A stretch of 64,000 nucleotides of DNA, from assembly GCA_963763575.1 (NCBI GenBank), contig CAVXPD010000008.1, forward strand, positions 186,001-250,000, read 5' to 3'. Shown here piece after piece: positions 9,853 to 19,547 of the stretch (position 1 is the first letter of the stretch; the number at the start of each line of letters is the position of its first letter). The notes beneath the pieces are model-generated. The model did not search any database. It was not told the origin of the DNA and was given only the letters and a program-made list of their open reading frames with translations. The translations under genes were made by a program, and so were the position numbers. The stretch comes from Bog-473 sp963763575. Its GTDB lineage: Bacteria > Actinomycetota > Acidimicrobiia > Acidimicrobiales > RAAP-2.

Positions 9853-10300
9853 CGATCACCACTTTGCCGTCGCCGCGCTGGTCGTCGCGCTCGCCGTCGG
9901 CTGGCTCAAGCACGCCACTTGGCGTGTTCTTTTCCACGCGGCACTGGCCGTCGGGGCGCTGCTCATGAGCGAGCACGTCGCCAAGCCGCTGGTGCAGCGG
10001 ACCTATTACGGCGAGCTCACCTTTCCCTCCGGCAGCGTCACCGCAGTCAGCGCGACGGCCCTGGCCCTTTGCTTCGCGCTCGGCCCACGGCTGGGCAGGC
10101 CGAGCGCGCAACGTCGCTCTGGCGATCGGCGTTGCCTGGATTGTGCTGATCTCGCTGGCTGTGATCGGCGCTCATTGGCATACCCCTCTCGACGCCGTCG
10201 GGTCGATCCTGTTGTCCGTCGGCATCGTCACCGCAGGCGCCGCCATCTTCGAGTCGGCCGGCACTCGAGGACTCCCTACTGGTGCCGGGCGCGCTCGAAT
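9853..10300 (+). pseudogene. PAP2-family phosphatase remnant
   Basis: This is a broken membrane phosphatase of the PAP2 family. The visible motifs are KPLVQRTYYGELTFPSGS (motifs 1 and 2, with Ser where the catalytic PSGH His is expected) and, in another frame, AVIGAHWHTPLDAVGS (motif 3). The frame changes near 10105, and the 5' end is missing because the tRNA-Gly core piece abuts it. Missing start, frame change and lost histidine together make it non-functional. It converges on the beta-helix gene. Confidence 0.65.
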
Positions 10301-10485
10301 TGGGAATCGGGCAGACAAGCAGGAGTCAGGTGCTGTCGCCAGCGGCGAGCCGCCTCGCCCCACTGCGGGTAGCGCATCGAAGAGCCGTCTCCCGCGACGA
10401 CCGCGTCGCCGTACCGCACCGACACGGGCATGCGAATCACGCGGGCGCAGCGAAGGGATCTCGGGTTCCGCCGTCCGGGCTCCGT

Positions 10486-12245
10486 TCAGCGGGCGACACT
10501 CGGCGTCCAACTGACGCGGCATTGGCTCGAACCGTCCTCCCGCACGGCGAAGTGCAGGAGGTCGCCGGCGTCGAGGTTCACGCCGTTGAGATCGGTGGCG
10601 ACCCCGACGTCGTCCCCGGCGTGGATGACCTTGGGACCCCAGATCGGCTTCGACGAGCCGGTCTTGGTGATCTCGGCGGTGACGCCCGAGCGACAGCTGG
10701 GATTGCTCATCAGGACCCTGCCGCGGATGCTGACCGGGCCCGAGGTGGGCGCCGACCAGGACCGGGCCACCCACGCACTCGTGTCGGACGGGGGCATCTC
10801 CTCGAAGTTGCTCACGAAGCCGGATGCGGTTCCTCCGGTGGTCCACTCCTGATCCAAGGTGTCCAGCGCTGTGCAGCCCGAGAGGTCCTTCCAGGCCGAG
10901 TGTCCGTGCTCGACTGGTACGACCACCCGTTCGCGCCCTGAGTGGTGCAGCTGAACCCATTCGCCGCGTACCACACGTTGTCCGGACCACCGACGTCGTT
11001 GTTGTCCAATTGGGTGATCGCGTTGTAGTTGGCTCCGTAGTGCGTCTGTTCGAAGCCTCCGGTGCCGACAGGCGCGTAGTAGAGGTTGTCGGTTATGGAC
11101 CCCGTTGATTCGACGAAGCCGGGGAGCCACTCGTCGGTCCAGATCTGACCCAATACCGGGTAGACCGTCGGATCATAGGGGCCCCCTCCGTTGTCGAACA
11201 GGACGTTTCCAGAGATGTTGACGTTGGGGATGGCCGCGGGATGATCGAGGAGCTCTATCCCCGGTCCGGTGTTGTGGGCAATGTAATCGTCCTCGATGTT
11301 GACCCCACGGTCAGGCCCGTCAGCGGGCTCCAGGTCTATGGCGGAGAAGTCGACCGAACCGAGGGTGAAAGGTACGTCGGCGACGATGTCATTGACAAAG
11401 GTGACGTTCGTATCGTTGTCGAGGAAGTTCGCGGTGACCCCTCCTACGGAGTTGCAGTCACCGTCGCCAATCGATTCCGAATTCTCGATCAGCACATTCG
11501 ATGCCCCCGCACCTAGCGACCAGGAAGTGGCTCCACAATTGTCGAACGAGAACAGGCGGTTGACGATGACGTTGGAGACTGAGCCCAACGACAACGCGAA
11601 TCCCTGGCAGCGGTTGTAGCGGCAACCTAGCGTGTTGTGTGCTGCTTCGACGTCTTGCACCAGCACGTTGCTGGCGGTGCTCGTGCCGGTTCCCGACGGT
11701 GCCTGGATCCCATCGACGTCCCCCGACAGAGAGAGATGTAAGAAGCGGTAGCCGGTCTGGTTCGTGATGTCGTTGATTAGAATGCCGGTAATGGCGTCCT
11801 CTATTGCGAGACCTTCGATCTCGACATAGCTGTCGTTGTAGAGATCGATCCCGACAGAGCCCAAGGCGTCCTTGCGGTCGATGACCGGTATCGGCCCGGA
11901 GCCGTAGGAGCCCACCGTGACGTACTGCGAGGGCGTACCAGATGCATTGAGCATCATCTCGGTGGTGAAGGTGTCCCCGCGTTTGAGAAGGATCTTGTCC
12001 CCCGCTTCGATGACCTTGGACCTGACGGCGCTGAAATTGCACCAGGGGGCGGCCATTGTTCCCGATCCCGGGCAGGGGGCTGTGTTGTCGATGTAGAAAG
12101 CGGTCGGGTCGGTCGGGCGGGTCCGGTGAATCCGGTGGTCGCCAGATCCGGCTGCTCCTGGGATCATCAGAAGTCCGACGACGAGAAAGAGGACCAGTCC
12201 GAAAACCCCGAAAGGGACCATGCGCCCACCACGCGCACAAATCAT
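10486..12245 (-). CDS. exported right-handed beta-helix protein, frame-disrupted
   Basis: This is a secreted parallel beta-helix (pectate-lyase-like) protein. An N-terminal hydrophobic segment (VPFGVFGLVLFLVVGLLMI) acts as signal or anchor. Residues 90-400 hold repeated short strands rich in Asn, Gly and Val (SNVLVQDVEAAHNT, SNVLIENSES, NVNISGNVLFDNGGG) typical of the fold. The first frame turns to nonsense after GANGWSYQ (near 10905); the next frame continues plausibly (HSAWKDLSGCTALDTLDQEW) and ends at 10486. One missing base would restore a protein of about 585 residues. The substrate is unknown; a polysaccharide is likely from the fold. The ATG at 12221 is an alternative start. Confidence 0.75.
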
Positions 12246-12249
12246 TCAA

Positions 12250-12911
12250 CTGCTCCCCGTCTACCGCCTGCTAATTGGCATCAGCGGAATATAGCCGCGG
12301 ACCCTGGCTCACTTGATTCACCCGACCGGTGGCCCGCTCATCCTTGTCTATGGCTCACCAGGGCCGCCGCGAACATCGTCCCTGGATCTGCCGATGGCCC
12401 TTGGCCATTCGCCGTCCTCCTTCGACCCGCTTGGCTAGAAGGCGACACGTCGTAGGTACCATGAACCGAGAGGAGTGCCTCTGCGGCATCGACCTCGCCA
12501 CCGGGCGCGGCGATCGCGGCGAAGCCGCTCGGCTTCCTCTCGTCGTCCACGGGACCGGCATTCGGATGCGGTTTGGCGCCAGACCAGAATTGGACGTTCG
12601 CAGGCTCCGTTCGCCCGGTGGCACCCAGTGGCGCAGAGCAACTCACCGCAGCCTTCACCAGAGCGGTTCAAAAGTGTCTGGGATCCGACGGCCGGTATCG
12701 ATCTCACCGATCCCCAGGCCTTCCATGCTGAGTCCTCTCCAGGAGAGGTTGCGGCAAGAATTTCGTCCCTGCCTACGCCGACGATTTCTGCTCTCCTTTG
12801 CGATGGCGTCTCGCACGGAATGGTCCGGCTCTCTCAGCCTCCTCGTTCAAACCAAATTTGGAAATTCACAGGGTGCGCCGCTGGACTCCCGCCACGCGGG
12901 ACGCCCGAAGG
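12250..12911. other. intergenic, no gene seen
   Basis: Frames on both strands are arginine- and serine-rich with no family resemblance. It separates the beta-helix gene from the end of the opuC ATPase gene. I see no RNA gene or repeat. Confidence 0.4.
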
Positions 12912-14042
12912 TCAGAGGTCGCGGGGCTCGACGGGCTGGCCGCCCACCGAACGGCGCACGGCGGCGTGGAGGCTGTTCGGGGTGATGACACCGAGATATC
13001 GGCCCTCCTCGATGACCGGGATCCAGCGCACGTCGTGTTGGAGCATCTCGCCGAACGCGGCGCGTAAGGACGTCCCCAGGGGCACCTGGACGTCGAAAGA
13101 GACCAGGTTGTCCTCGACCGAACCGGTCAGACTCGGCTCCAGATCGATCCACCCGTGGAGCTGCGACTGCTCGTCGACGACGACCGCCCATCGGCTATCG
13201 GCGCCGGCCGCGGCGACCCGAGCGTCGAGCATGCTGAGCTCGGGAGAGACCTCGGGCGGGTGGAAGAGCGAATCGACCTCGATGGGCAGGACCGCGAGCC
13301 GCCGCACGCCGCGGTCAGCCCCGACGAAGTCGGCGACGAAGGCGGTGGTCGGACGGCCGAGAACCTGGTTCGGCGTGTCGTACTGCTCGAGGTGCGCTCC
13401 CTTGGACAGGACAGCGATCCGGTCGCCGAGGATCGTTGCCTCGTCGATGTCGTGCGTCACGAACACGATCGTCTTTTTGAGCTTGTCCTGGAGCTCGAGC
13501 AGCTCCTGCTGCAGGCGCTGACGGGTCACGCCATCCACCGCGCTGAACGGCTCGTCCATCAAGAGAATCGCCGGATCGCCACCGAGCGCTCGGGCCACCC
13601 CCACGCGCTGGCGCTCGCCGCCCGAGAGCTCGTGCGGGAAACGGCGCCGATAACTCTCCGGATCGAGACCGACGAGCTCCAAGAGCTCGACGACACGGGC
13701 ATCGATCCGCTTCTTGTCCCAACCGAGCAGGCGCGGGACGGTGGCGACGTTGTCCCCCACCCGTCGATGGGGGAACAGCCCGCCCTGTTGGATCACGTAG
13801 CCGATGCTCCGGCGCAGCCTCACGGGATCCATCTTCAGCACGTCGGTGTCGTCGATGAGGATCCGTCCGCTCGTCGGCTCGATCAGCCGGTTGATCATGC
13901 GCAGCGTCGTCGTTTTGCCGCAGCCCGATGGGCCGACAATGACGCACAGCTCACCGTCGGTCACGGTGAGGCTCAGCTCGTTGACGGCGACCGAGTCGGC
14001 GTCGTAGCGCTTGGTCACCGCGTCGAGCGTGATCACCGGCAC
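12912..14042 (-). CDS. opuCA: quaternary amine/osmoprotectant ABC transporter ATPase
   Basis: This is the ATP-binding subunit of a glycine betaine/carnitine/choline-type importer. After the start come Walker A GPSGCGKTT, the Q-loop (YVIQQGGLFPH), signature LSGGERQRVGVARAL, Walker B ILLMDEPFSAVD and the switch His in VTHDIDEA. The C-terminal 150 residues include tandem CBS-like domains (VPVIEEGRYLGVITPNSL), which sense ionic strength in OpuCA/OpuA-type ATPases. The frame stays open upstream, but I chose the GTG at 14042 (VPVITLDAVTKRYD). It is transcribed divergently from the two permeases and the binding protein, with about 60 bp between starts, so a shared promoter region is likely. Confidence 0.9.
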   Translation of the reverse strand: MPVITLDAVTKRYDADSVAVNELSLTVTDGELCVIVGPSGCGKTTTLRMINRLIEPTSGRILIDDTDVLKMDPVRLRRSIGYVIQQGGLFPHRRVGDNVATVPRLLGWDKKRIDARVVELLELVGLDPESYRRRFPHELSGGERQRVGVARALGGDPAILLMDEPFSAVDGVTRQRLQQELLELQDKLKKTIVFVTHDIDEATILGDRIAVLSKGAHLEQYDTPNQVLGRPTTAFVADFVGADRGVRRLAVLPIEVDSLFHPPEVSPELSMLDARVAAAGADSRWAVVVDEQSQLHGWIDLEPSLTGSVEDNLVSFDVQVPLGTSLRAAFGEMLQHDVRWIPVIEEGRYLGVITPNSLHAAVRRSVGGQPVEPRDL

Positions 14043-14102
14043 AGAGGTTACCGACCGAGAGTCGCTGTCCGCCCCTGCTCCAGGCTGTGCTCCAGGACGG
14101 AA

Positions 14103-14804
14103 GTGGCGTGGCACGGTAACGTCGGAGTGGTGCTGATCGGGACCAACCCGTTCTTCCGGTGGAGCTACGTCACGAGCAACTGGAGCGAGATCCAAACCGA
14201 CCTGGTCCAGCACATCGAGCTCAGCGTCATCGCGGTCGCCATCGGAACCGCCATTTCGATCCCGTTAGCCGTGGTGGCCTGGCGCTACCGGCTTGTGCGG
14301 CCGCCGGTGTTCGGCCTCGCCAGCACGCTGTACATCATCCCGTCACTGGCCCTGTTCGCGATCCTCGGTCCCATAACCGGGTTCGTGGCGTCGTACCCCA
14401 CGGCGGAGATCGCGCTCGTCGGCTACACGCTGCTGATCATCATCTGGAACACGGTGGCCGGGCTCAATGCTGTGCCGGCCGATGCACGCGAGGCCGCGAC
14501 TGCGCTCGGCTACTCGCAGACGGGGGCGTTGATCCGCGTCGACCTGCCCCTCGCGCTGCCCTTTATCTTCGCCGGGCTACGCGTTGCAACCGCAACCGTC
14601 ATCGGCCTTGTCACGGTGACAGCGCTGATCGGTCTCGGAGGTCTCGGGCAGCAAATCACCTACGGCTTCAACATCGGCTACAACACGCCGATCATCGTGG
14701 GGCTGGTCCTCTCGATCGCGCTCGCCGCTGTCGCGGACCTGCTCCTCGTCGGCGCCCAACGACTGGCCGTCCCGTGGGCCCGCAACCGCCGGCCGGGGGC
14801 CTGA
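14103..14804 (+). CDS. opuCB: osmoprotectant ABC transporter permease
   Basis: This is an integral-membrane subunit of the OpuC-type importer. Six or so hydrophobic segments are visible, with the permease coupling loop at NAVPADAREAATALGYS followed by LPLALPFIFAGLRVA. I chose the GTG at 14103 because AGGA lies 5 bp upstream; GTGs at 14127 and 14130 are alternatives. Length (233 residues) is normal. The second permease starts 12 bp after the stop. Confidence 0.88.
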   Translation: MAWHGNVGVVLIGTNPFFRWSYVTSNWSEIQTDLVQHIELSVIAVAIGTAISIPLAVVAWRYRLVRPPVFGLASTLYIIPSLALFAILGPITGFVASYPTAEIALVGYTLLIIIWNTVAGLNAVPADAREAATALGYSQTGALIRVDLPLALPFIFAGLRVATATVIGLVTVTALIGLGGLGQQITYGFNIGYNTPIIVGLVLSIALAAVADLLLVGAQRLAVPWARNRRPGA

Positions 14805-14816
14805 GAGGGGGGCAAG

Positions 14817-15557
14817 TTGGGTTTTTTGGCCCACGTCTTCGGGTGGTTCACCACGTCGAGCAACTGGTGGGGACCGGAGGGGATCCTCCTCCTGTTCTGG
14901 CACCAGCTCGTGCTGTCGGCGGCGGTGGTCGTCACCGCGATCGCACTCGGGGGCGGTGTCGGCGTCGTCCTCGGCCACACCGGCCGAGGAGGACTTGTCG
15001 CGGTCAACGCCGCGAACGCGTTCCGGGCCGTGCCGACGTTAGCCCTCCTCACTCTCCTGGCCATCCAGCCCGCGATCTCCCTCAAGTGGAATGGGTTCCT
15101 CGCGTCGTGGCTCGCGCTCACGGTATTGGCCATCCCCCCGATCCTCACCAATACGTACGTCGGCATGCGCGAGGTCGACCCGGACGTCCGCGACGCGGCG
15201 CGTGGCATGGGGCTCACGGGCGGCCAGGTGCTGCGGACCATCGAAGCGCCGCTCGCGGTGCCTTTTGTCATGGCGGGCATTCGCACCGCGTCGATCGAGG
15301 TCGTGGCCACCTCAACCCTTGCGGCCTACGTCAGCTACACGGATCTCGGCACGTTCGTCATCACCGGACTCAACACGAACGACTCGGTTGTCGCCTTCAG
15401 CGGCGCCCTGCTCGTCGCTGCGATGGCGGGGCTGGTGGCCCTCGTGCTCGGCGTCCTGACCAGGGTCTTGACGCCGCGCCCGCTGCGGCGTCGAGGTGCC
15501 GGTCGGGCCAGGGACACCTACCTCCCGCAGCCGGTCTCAGGCCTGAACGCGCTGTAG
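14817..15557 (+). CDS. opuCD: osmoprotectant ABC transporter permease
   Basis: This is the second permease of the OpuC-type system, a paralogue of the one just upstream. The coupling loop is REVDPDVRDAARGMGLT, followed by LAVPFVMAGIRTASIEVVATSTLAAYV. The start is TTG at 14817, after a strong purine-rich GAGAGGGGGGC run. The binding protein follows after about 100 bp with its own ribosome site. The four components make a complete importer, but the ATPase is on the opposite strand, an unusual split for this operon. Confidence 0.88.
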   Translation: MGFLAHVFGWFTTSSNWWGPEGILLLFWHQLVLSAAVVVTAIALGGGVGVVLGHTGRGGLVAVNAANAFRAVPTLALLTLLAIQPAISLKWNGFLASWLALTVLAIPPILTNTYVGMREVDPDVRDAARGMGLTGGQVLRTIEAPLAVPFVMAGIRTASIEVVATSTLAAYVSYTDLGTFVITGLNTNDSVVAFSGALLVAAMAGLVALVLGVLTRVLTPRPLRRRGAGRARDTYLPQPVSGLNAL

Positions 15558-15656
15558 AGCTTGCTATTTGCCAGCGGAGTGGTCAGCATTTCATTCCCGT
15601 TACAGTCCCGTCGCCTCCCCGTGGCGGCACGGCCCCCTCAACGAAAGGGCGTCCCA

Positions 15657-16571
15657 ATGCATTTCTCGCGTTCACTGGCCTTCGGAGCACTGACCGCCCT
15701 GGCCTCGACGCTCATCATCCCGGCGGCCTTCACCGGCTCGGCGGGCGCATCGTCGAGCAAACCGGCCATCGTGATCGGTTCGACCAACTTCGAAGAGCAG
15801 GCCATCGTCTCGAACATCTGGGCCGACGTGCTCAAGAAGGCCGGTTACCAGGTGACCGTGGAACCGGCGCTGGGTACCCGGGCCATCGTGGTTCCTGCGA
15901 TCGAAAAAGGCCAGATCAACCTCGAACCTGACTACGCCGCGTCGCTGCTTGGCTTCCTCCACGGCGGCACGCCTCAGGCCGCCGGGGACAACATCGCGAC
16001 CGCCATCCCGGCGGACCAGAAGGCGCTCGCTTCGAGCGGCGTGACCGTGCTGCCTGCGTCGAAGGCGCTCGACACGGACGTATTCGCGGTCACCAAAGAC
16101 ACCGCCCACAAGGACCACTTGACGACCATCTCGAGCCTCAAGCCCTACGCTTCCCGGTTCACTCTGGGTGGGCCACCCGAGTGCCCGACGTTCGCCGGAT
16201 GTGAGGCTGGTCTGAAACGGGTCTACGGGCTCCACTTCGCCGGCTTCAAGTCACTCGACGAGGCCGGCCCGCTCAGCGTGGCGGCCCTCAAGAACGGCGA
16301 GGTGCAGGTTGTCGAGCTGTTCTCGAGCGACGGCAACGTCATCTCGAACAACTTCGTCGCACTCACCGACAACAAGCACCTGGAGGGCGCCGACTACATC
16401 GTCCCGGTCATCCGCAAATCCGTGGCCACCAGCGGTGTGGCCAGCGTGCTCGACGAAATCGACGCGAAGCTGACCACCACTGCCATCTCCAAGCTCAACC
16501 TTGATGTGACCTCCAAACAGGAGCAGCCGGCTGCGGTGGCGCAGACCTGGGTGTCTTCAGTCGGAGGCTGA
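15657..16571 (+). CDS. opuCC: osmoprotectant ABC transporter substrate-binding protein
   Basis: This is an exported solute-binding protein of the OpuAC/OpuCC family. The ATG at 15657 follows a GAAAGG ribosome site; the frame is open further upstream without similarity. A signal peptide (RSLAFGALTALASTLIIPAAF) is followed by the mature start KPAIVIGSTNFEEQAIVSNI, the family's hallmark opening. No lipobox cysteine is seen at the cleavage region, so anchoring may be through the permeases or absent. LEPDYAASLLGFL and an ECPTFAGCEAGLKRVYGL segment are typical of the ligand cleft. Confidence 0.9.
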   Translation: MHFSRSLAFGALTALASTLIIPAAFTGSAGASSSKPAIVIGSTNFEEQAIVSNIWADVLKKAGYQVTVEPALGTRAIVVPAIEKGQINLEPDYAASLLGFLHGGTPQAAGDNIATAIPADQKALASSGVTVLPASKALDTDVFAVTKDTAHKDHLTTISSLKPYASRFTLGGPPECPTFAGCEAGLKRVYGLHFAGFKSLDEAGPLSVAALKNGEVQVVELFSSDGNVISNNFVALTDNKHLEGADYIVPVIRKSVATSGVASVLDEIDAKLTTTAISKLNLDVTSKQEQPAAVAQTWVSSVGG

Positions 16572-16797
16572 CGCGCTCCGATCCGCTGTCCCGCAATCGG
16601 GCCGTCATTCCTTCGATCCGACGGAGTCTCCGGATGGCAGAGAAGCTGCCAGGTGGGCGACGCTCCGGGTCGGCACCCGGCGTACGGCCGAAGAGGTCGC
16701 CTGTGACTGGCACATGGATGTGTCGGGCGCGTACGTCGCCGGCTGTTTGGTCACTTTGCCCAAAGGCGATCCATGCCCGCCGGATTCGTCCGTCGGA

Positions 16798-17529
16798 TCA
16801 AGAAGAGTCGTGGAAGAGCAACCCGAGGGCGACGCGCCGCCCGGTGCGGACGACGGAGACGCCGTGACGGACCGGGGCCGCTGTCCAGCCGCGTTGTGAC
16901 CGCACGGGCCGGTCACGGGTGGTGAACACCAGACCATGCCCGCGGGGTATGGCCATGGACGTGCCTCGTGACTGAGCTCGGGGTCGCTGCTCGACGAGCA
17001 GGAACTCTCCACCGCAGTAGTCGATCTCGGGCGCGGTCAAGTTGACCACGACCTGGAGCGGAAAGACCAGCTCACCGTAGAGGTCACGGTGCAAGGCGTT
17101 CCAGTCGCCTGGCCCGTACGCAAGCAGAAGAGGAGTGGGCTTGGTCTGTCCGGCCGCGTGGCACATGTCCAGCCAGTCGTCGAGAGTCTCGGGCCATGGC
17201 TCCGGTCGGCCCAGTCTGCTGTGCCAATCACGGGCAATCGGGAGCAGTTTGGGGTAGAGCGCCTGGCGTAACTCTTCGACTGGATCGGGCAGTGGCCAGG
17301 CGAGATAGCGGTACTCACCCTTGCCGAAACGATGCCGGCCCATGTCGACGGTGGAGCGGAATGCGTCGTCGTTGTCGTAGAGATCGATCAGGCGATCCGC
17401 TTCTGCGTTGGTAAGGAACTGGGGAGTCAGCGCGCAGCCGAGCTCGTCGATCTGGGACGCGATCGACGCCCATGGCGCGCCGTCCACCCGCGTCCGCCAT
17501 GCCGACACGGCCTCGGTGCTGATACTCAC
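16798..17529 (-). CDS. 2OG-Fe(II) oxygenase-family protein
   Basis: This is a non-heme iron dioxygenase-like protein of about 243 residues. The HRD of WNALHRDLYGELVFPLQVVVNL supplies the H-x-D metal pair, and the region from EIDYCGGEFLLVEQRPRAQS to the C-terminal RPVRSQRGW fits the distal strands (oxoglutarate-binding Arg, and H in RHGVS). The family (prolyl-hydroxylase-like Oxygenase-NA type) often sits beside DNA alkylation repair genes. Here its ATG overlaps the stop of ogt by 4 bp, so it is in one operon with ogt and the sigma factor. A role in alkylation damage is inference from this context. Confidence 0.85.
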   Translation of the reverse strand: MSISTEAVSAWRTRVDGAPWASIASQIDELGCALTPQFLTNAEADRLIDLYDNDDAFRSTVDMGRHRFGKGEYRYLAWPLPDPVEELRQALYPKLLPIARDWHSRLGRPEPWPETLDDWLDMCHAAGQTKPTPLLLAYGPGDWNALHRDLYGELVFPLQVVVNLTAPEIDYCGGEFLLVEQRPRAQSRGTSMAIPRGHGLVFTTRDRPVRSQRGWTAAPVRHGVSVVRTGRRVALGLLFHDSS

Positions 17530-18149
17530 GCCGCAGCCTCCAGATCCAGCAGCCGTCGCTTGGTGTCGGTGCCCCCCAGGTAGCCACCGATTCGACCGTC
17601 CGAGCGCACCACCCGATGGCAGGGAATTACCAGCGGGAGGGGGTTCGTGGCACAGGCGGCACCAACTGCGCGCACTGCCTTGGGGTTGTCCACCGCAGCG
17701 GCGACCTGCGCGTAGCTGGCGGTCGTGCCGTAACCGATCGCAGGCAGATAGCCCAATACCAATCTGCGGAATCCGGAGGAAAGGCTCAGATCGAGACGAA
17801 GGTCGAATTGGTGGCGACGACCGGCGAAGTACTCCTCGAGTTGGCGAGTCGCGTCATCGAGACGCTCGGGCATGCGCAAGATGCGGGGACTGACCTTGTC
17901 GGCCACGTCCTGGAGCACGGTGTCGAGCCCCTCTTGCTCGTACGCCACGCGGAGCAATCCCGCCGGGGTGGCTGCGACCAACAAGGTCCCGACGGGAGTG
18001 TCGAGCGTCCGGTAGGCCACGTCGATCAGGCCAGAGGCCTCGGCTCTGGCCGCCAGGCGGTCTCGAAGAGCCCCGAGGTCCGCCTCGCCAGGCCGGGGCA
18101 GCTCCCGCAACAGGTTGATGATGTCGGGATCAGATTGGGGAATGTTCAT
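17526..18149 (-). CDS. ogt: methylated-DNA-protein-cysteine methyltransferase
   Basis: This protein removes alkyl groups from O6 of guanine by transfer to its own cysteine. The active-site motif is intact: VIPCHRVVRSDGRIGGY at about residues 170-186, preceded by the wing and recognition helix (ATAsYAQVAAAVDNPKAVRAVG region). Length (207 residues) is slightly longer than usual, with a short N-terminal extension (DPDIINLLRELPRPGEADLG). It overlaps the sigma factor gene upstream and the dioxygenase downstream by 4 bp each, so the three are translationally coupled. Confidence 0.93.
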   Translation of the reverse strand: MNIPQSDPDIINLLRELPRPGEADLGALRDRLAARAEASGLIDVAYRTLDTPVGTLLVAATPAGLLRVAYEQEGLDTVLQDVADKVSPRILRMPERLDDATRQLEEYFAGRRHQFDLRLDLSLSSGFRRLVLGYLPAIGYGTTASYAQVAAAVDNPKAVRAVGAACATNPLPLVIPCHRVVRSDGRIGGYLGGTDTKRRLLDLEAAA

Positions 18150-18625
18150 TGGAGGGCTCCTTGACTCTTGCGGAGGTTGGCGACACCGTCTGACGCGGCC
18201 CGACGGGCTGCGTCCGCACTCCCGCCGAGGATGTCAGCGACCTCGTCGTAGGGCAGCCCGGCGATGTAGTGGTACACCACCGAAAGACGCTGCTTGTCGG
18301 GAAGGGTGGCCAACGCCCGGGAGAGGTCGAGATCCCTGTCGCCGCCGCCGGCCCTTCCTCCCGGCTGGTCTGGAAGATCGGACATCGGAACCGCTCGGCG
18401 ACCGGCGCCGCGAATGACGTCGATCGCCTTGCGGTGGGCAATGGTCACCAGCCACGCCTCGACGTTGGCCTCCGCTGGGAGCTTCGGGTAGACCCGCAGG
18501 GCGGAGAGGAACGTCTCGGACCAGGCGTCGTCCGCGTCCACCGGGCCCAACATCGCCCGACACACTCGCCACACGGTCGACCCGTGCGCGGAAACCACGT
18601 CCTCGAAGGGTTGCTTTACCTTCAC
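18146..18625 (-). CDS. ECF-like RNA polymerase sigma factor
   Basis: This is a small sigma-70-family factor. Region 2 is FEDVVSAHGSTVWRVCRAMLG through NVEAWLVTIAHRKAIDVIR; region 4 is ALATLPDKQRLSVVYHYIAGLPYDEVADILG. The frame is open to 18829, but sequence before VKVKQPFED has no similarity, so I chose the GTG near 18625 (159 residues). It is the first gene of a coupled operon with ogt and the dioxygenase, which suggests it directs the response to alkylation damage. No anti-sigma gene is visible nearby. Confidence 0.82.
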   Translation of the reverse strand: MKVKQPFEDVVSAHGSTVWRVCRAMLGPVDADDAWSETFLSALRVYPKLPAEANVEAWLVTIAHRKAIDVIRGAGRRAVPMSDLPDQPGGRAGGGDRDLDLSRALATLPDKQRLSVVYHYIAGLPYDEVADILGGSADAARRAASDGVANLRKSQGALQ

Positions 18626-18843
18626 ACTGAGCAGACGCCCTGGAGGCGCGAAACGTGAGCCGACCGCATCAGCACAGCCTGCCTGCTGCGAAGTCACGAC
18701 GCGACCATGGCGTCGGTGGGGACCGAACGGTCTCTTCAGTCGCCGGATCAGCCACGCGTCTCTAGGCCAGCCGCTTACCTCGAGGCTCGAGGACGCTTGG
18801 TACGTCTGGGTAGCCTGAAGAAGCCACACAGAAGGGTTGGACT

Positions 18844-19362
18844 ATGCCTGGACCGAATTGGGCCGAGCAGGTCACGGCGATCTTCACCGCCGTCGGCGCC
18901 CTCGGGCTGCTGGGCGCCCTCGGCGCTGCTGGCTTTGCCGGCCAACAGGTCAAGGAAGCGAGGAAAGCTCGGGAATCCCAAGTTGCAGCGGACTTCTTCC
19001 GTCGCTGGAACGAAGATGCGCTCTTAGAGACGCGACGCCTCGTCGCCAGCTTCGAGTCAAAGGAGGCGCTGAGCGAAGCATTCCAGGCCTTCATTGCGTC
19101 GAATGCGGATGAGGCCTATGTCTTGTACCGCGAACTCGATTACTTCGAGCAGCTGGCGGCGCTCGAACACGTCGGTGCTTTCGACTTCGAACTGATTAGG
19201 TTGCTGCTCGGACGAACGTTGATCGACCGCTGGGAAATGTGGAAGCCGTCCATAGACGCCATGCAAGGAACGGATGGTTATCCCATGTTCGGGGAGCTCG
19301 TCGCAAAGATGAAGACCGCCCTTCCGCCGAGATCGACCATTGAGCACGACAGCGTCGATTAG
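18844..19362 (+). CDS. small membrane-anchored hypothetical protein (DUF4760-like)
   Basis: This 172-residue protein has one N-terminal membrane segment (IFTAVGALGLLGALGAAGFAG) followed by a charged helix (QQVKEARKARESQ) and a soluble helical domain with FFRRWNE, YRELDYFEQLAAL and RWEMWKPSI. The layout resembles DUF4760-type proteins of unknown function. The ATG follows a GGTTGG stretch. It is divergent from the sigma factor operon, with about 220 bp between the starts. Confidence 0.7.
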   Translation: MPGPNWAEQVTAIFTAVGALGLLGALGAAGFAGQQVKEARKARESQVAADFFRRWNEDALLETRRLVASFESKEALSEAFQAFIASNADEAYVLYRELDYFEQLAALEHVGAFDFELIRLLLGRTLIDRWEMWKPSIDAMQGTDGYPMFGELVAKMKTALPPRSTIEHDSVD

Positions 19363-19547
19363 GACGGACGGTTCGTCTTGATGACTCCCCGTTCGTTCGA
19401 TGGACACCACCACAAGTGCGTTGACAGCGTGAGAGCGAATCGATGTCCGATGCTCGAACGAGGAGGCTTCACGGAAATAGGTGGTCGATGTTGATCCGGC
19501 GTTCGAAAAGTGCACGTACGCGCCAACGGGAATGGTAGACGTGGCAG

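Noticed and set aside
12475..13521. Plus-strand frame of 348 codons
   Set aside because: Serine/arginine-rich, no motif, and mostly opposite opuCA.
13155..14100. Upstream extension of the opuCB frame
   Set aside because: It is antisense to the opuCA ATPase; the permease starts at 14103.
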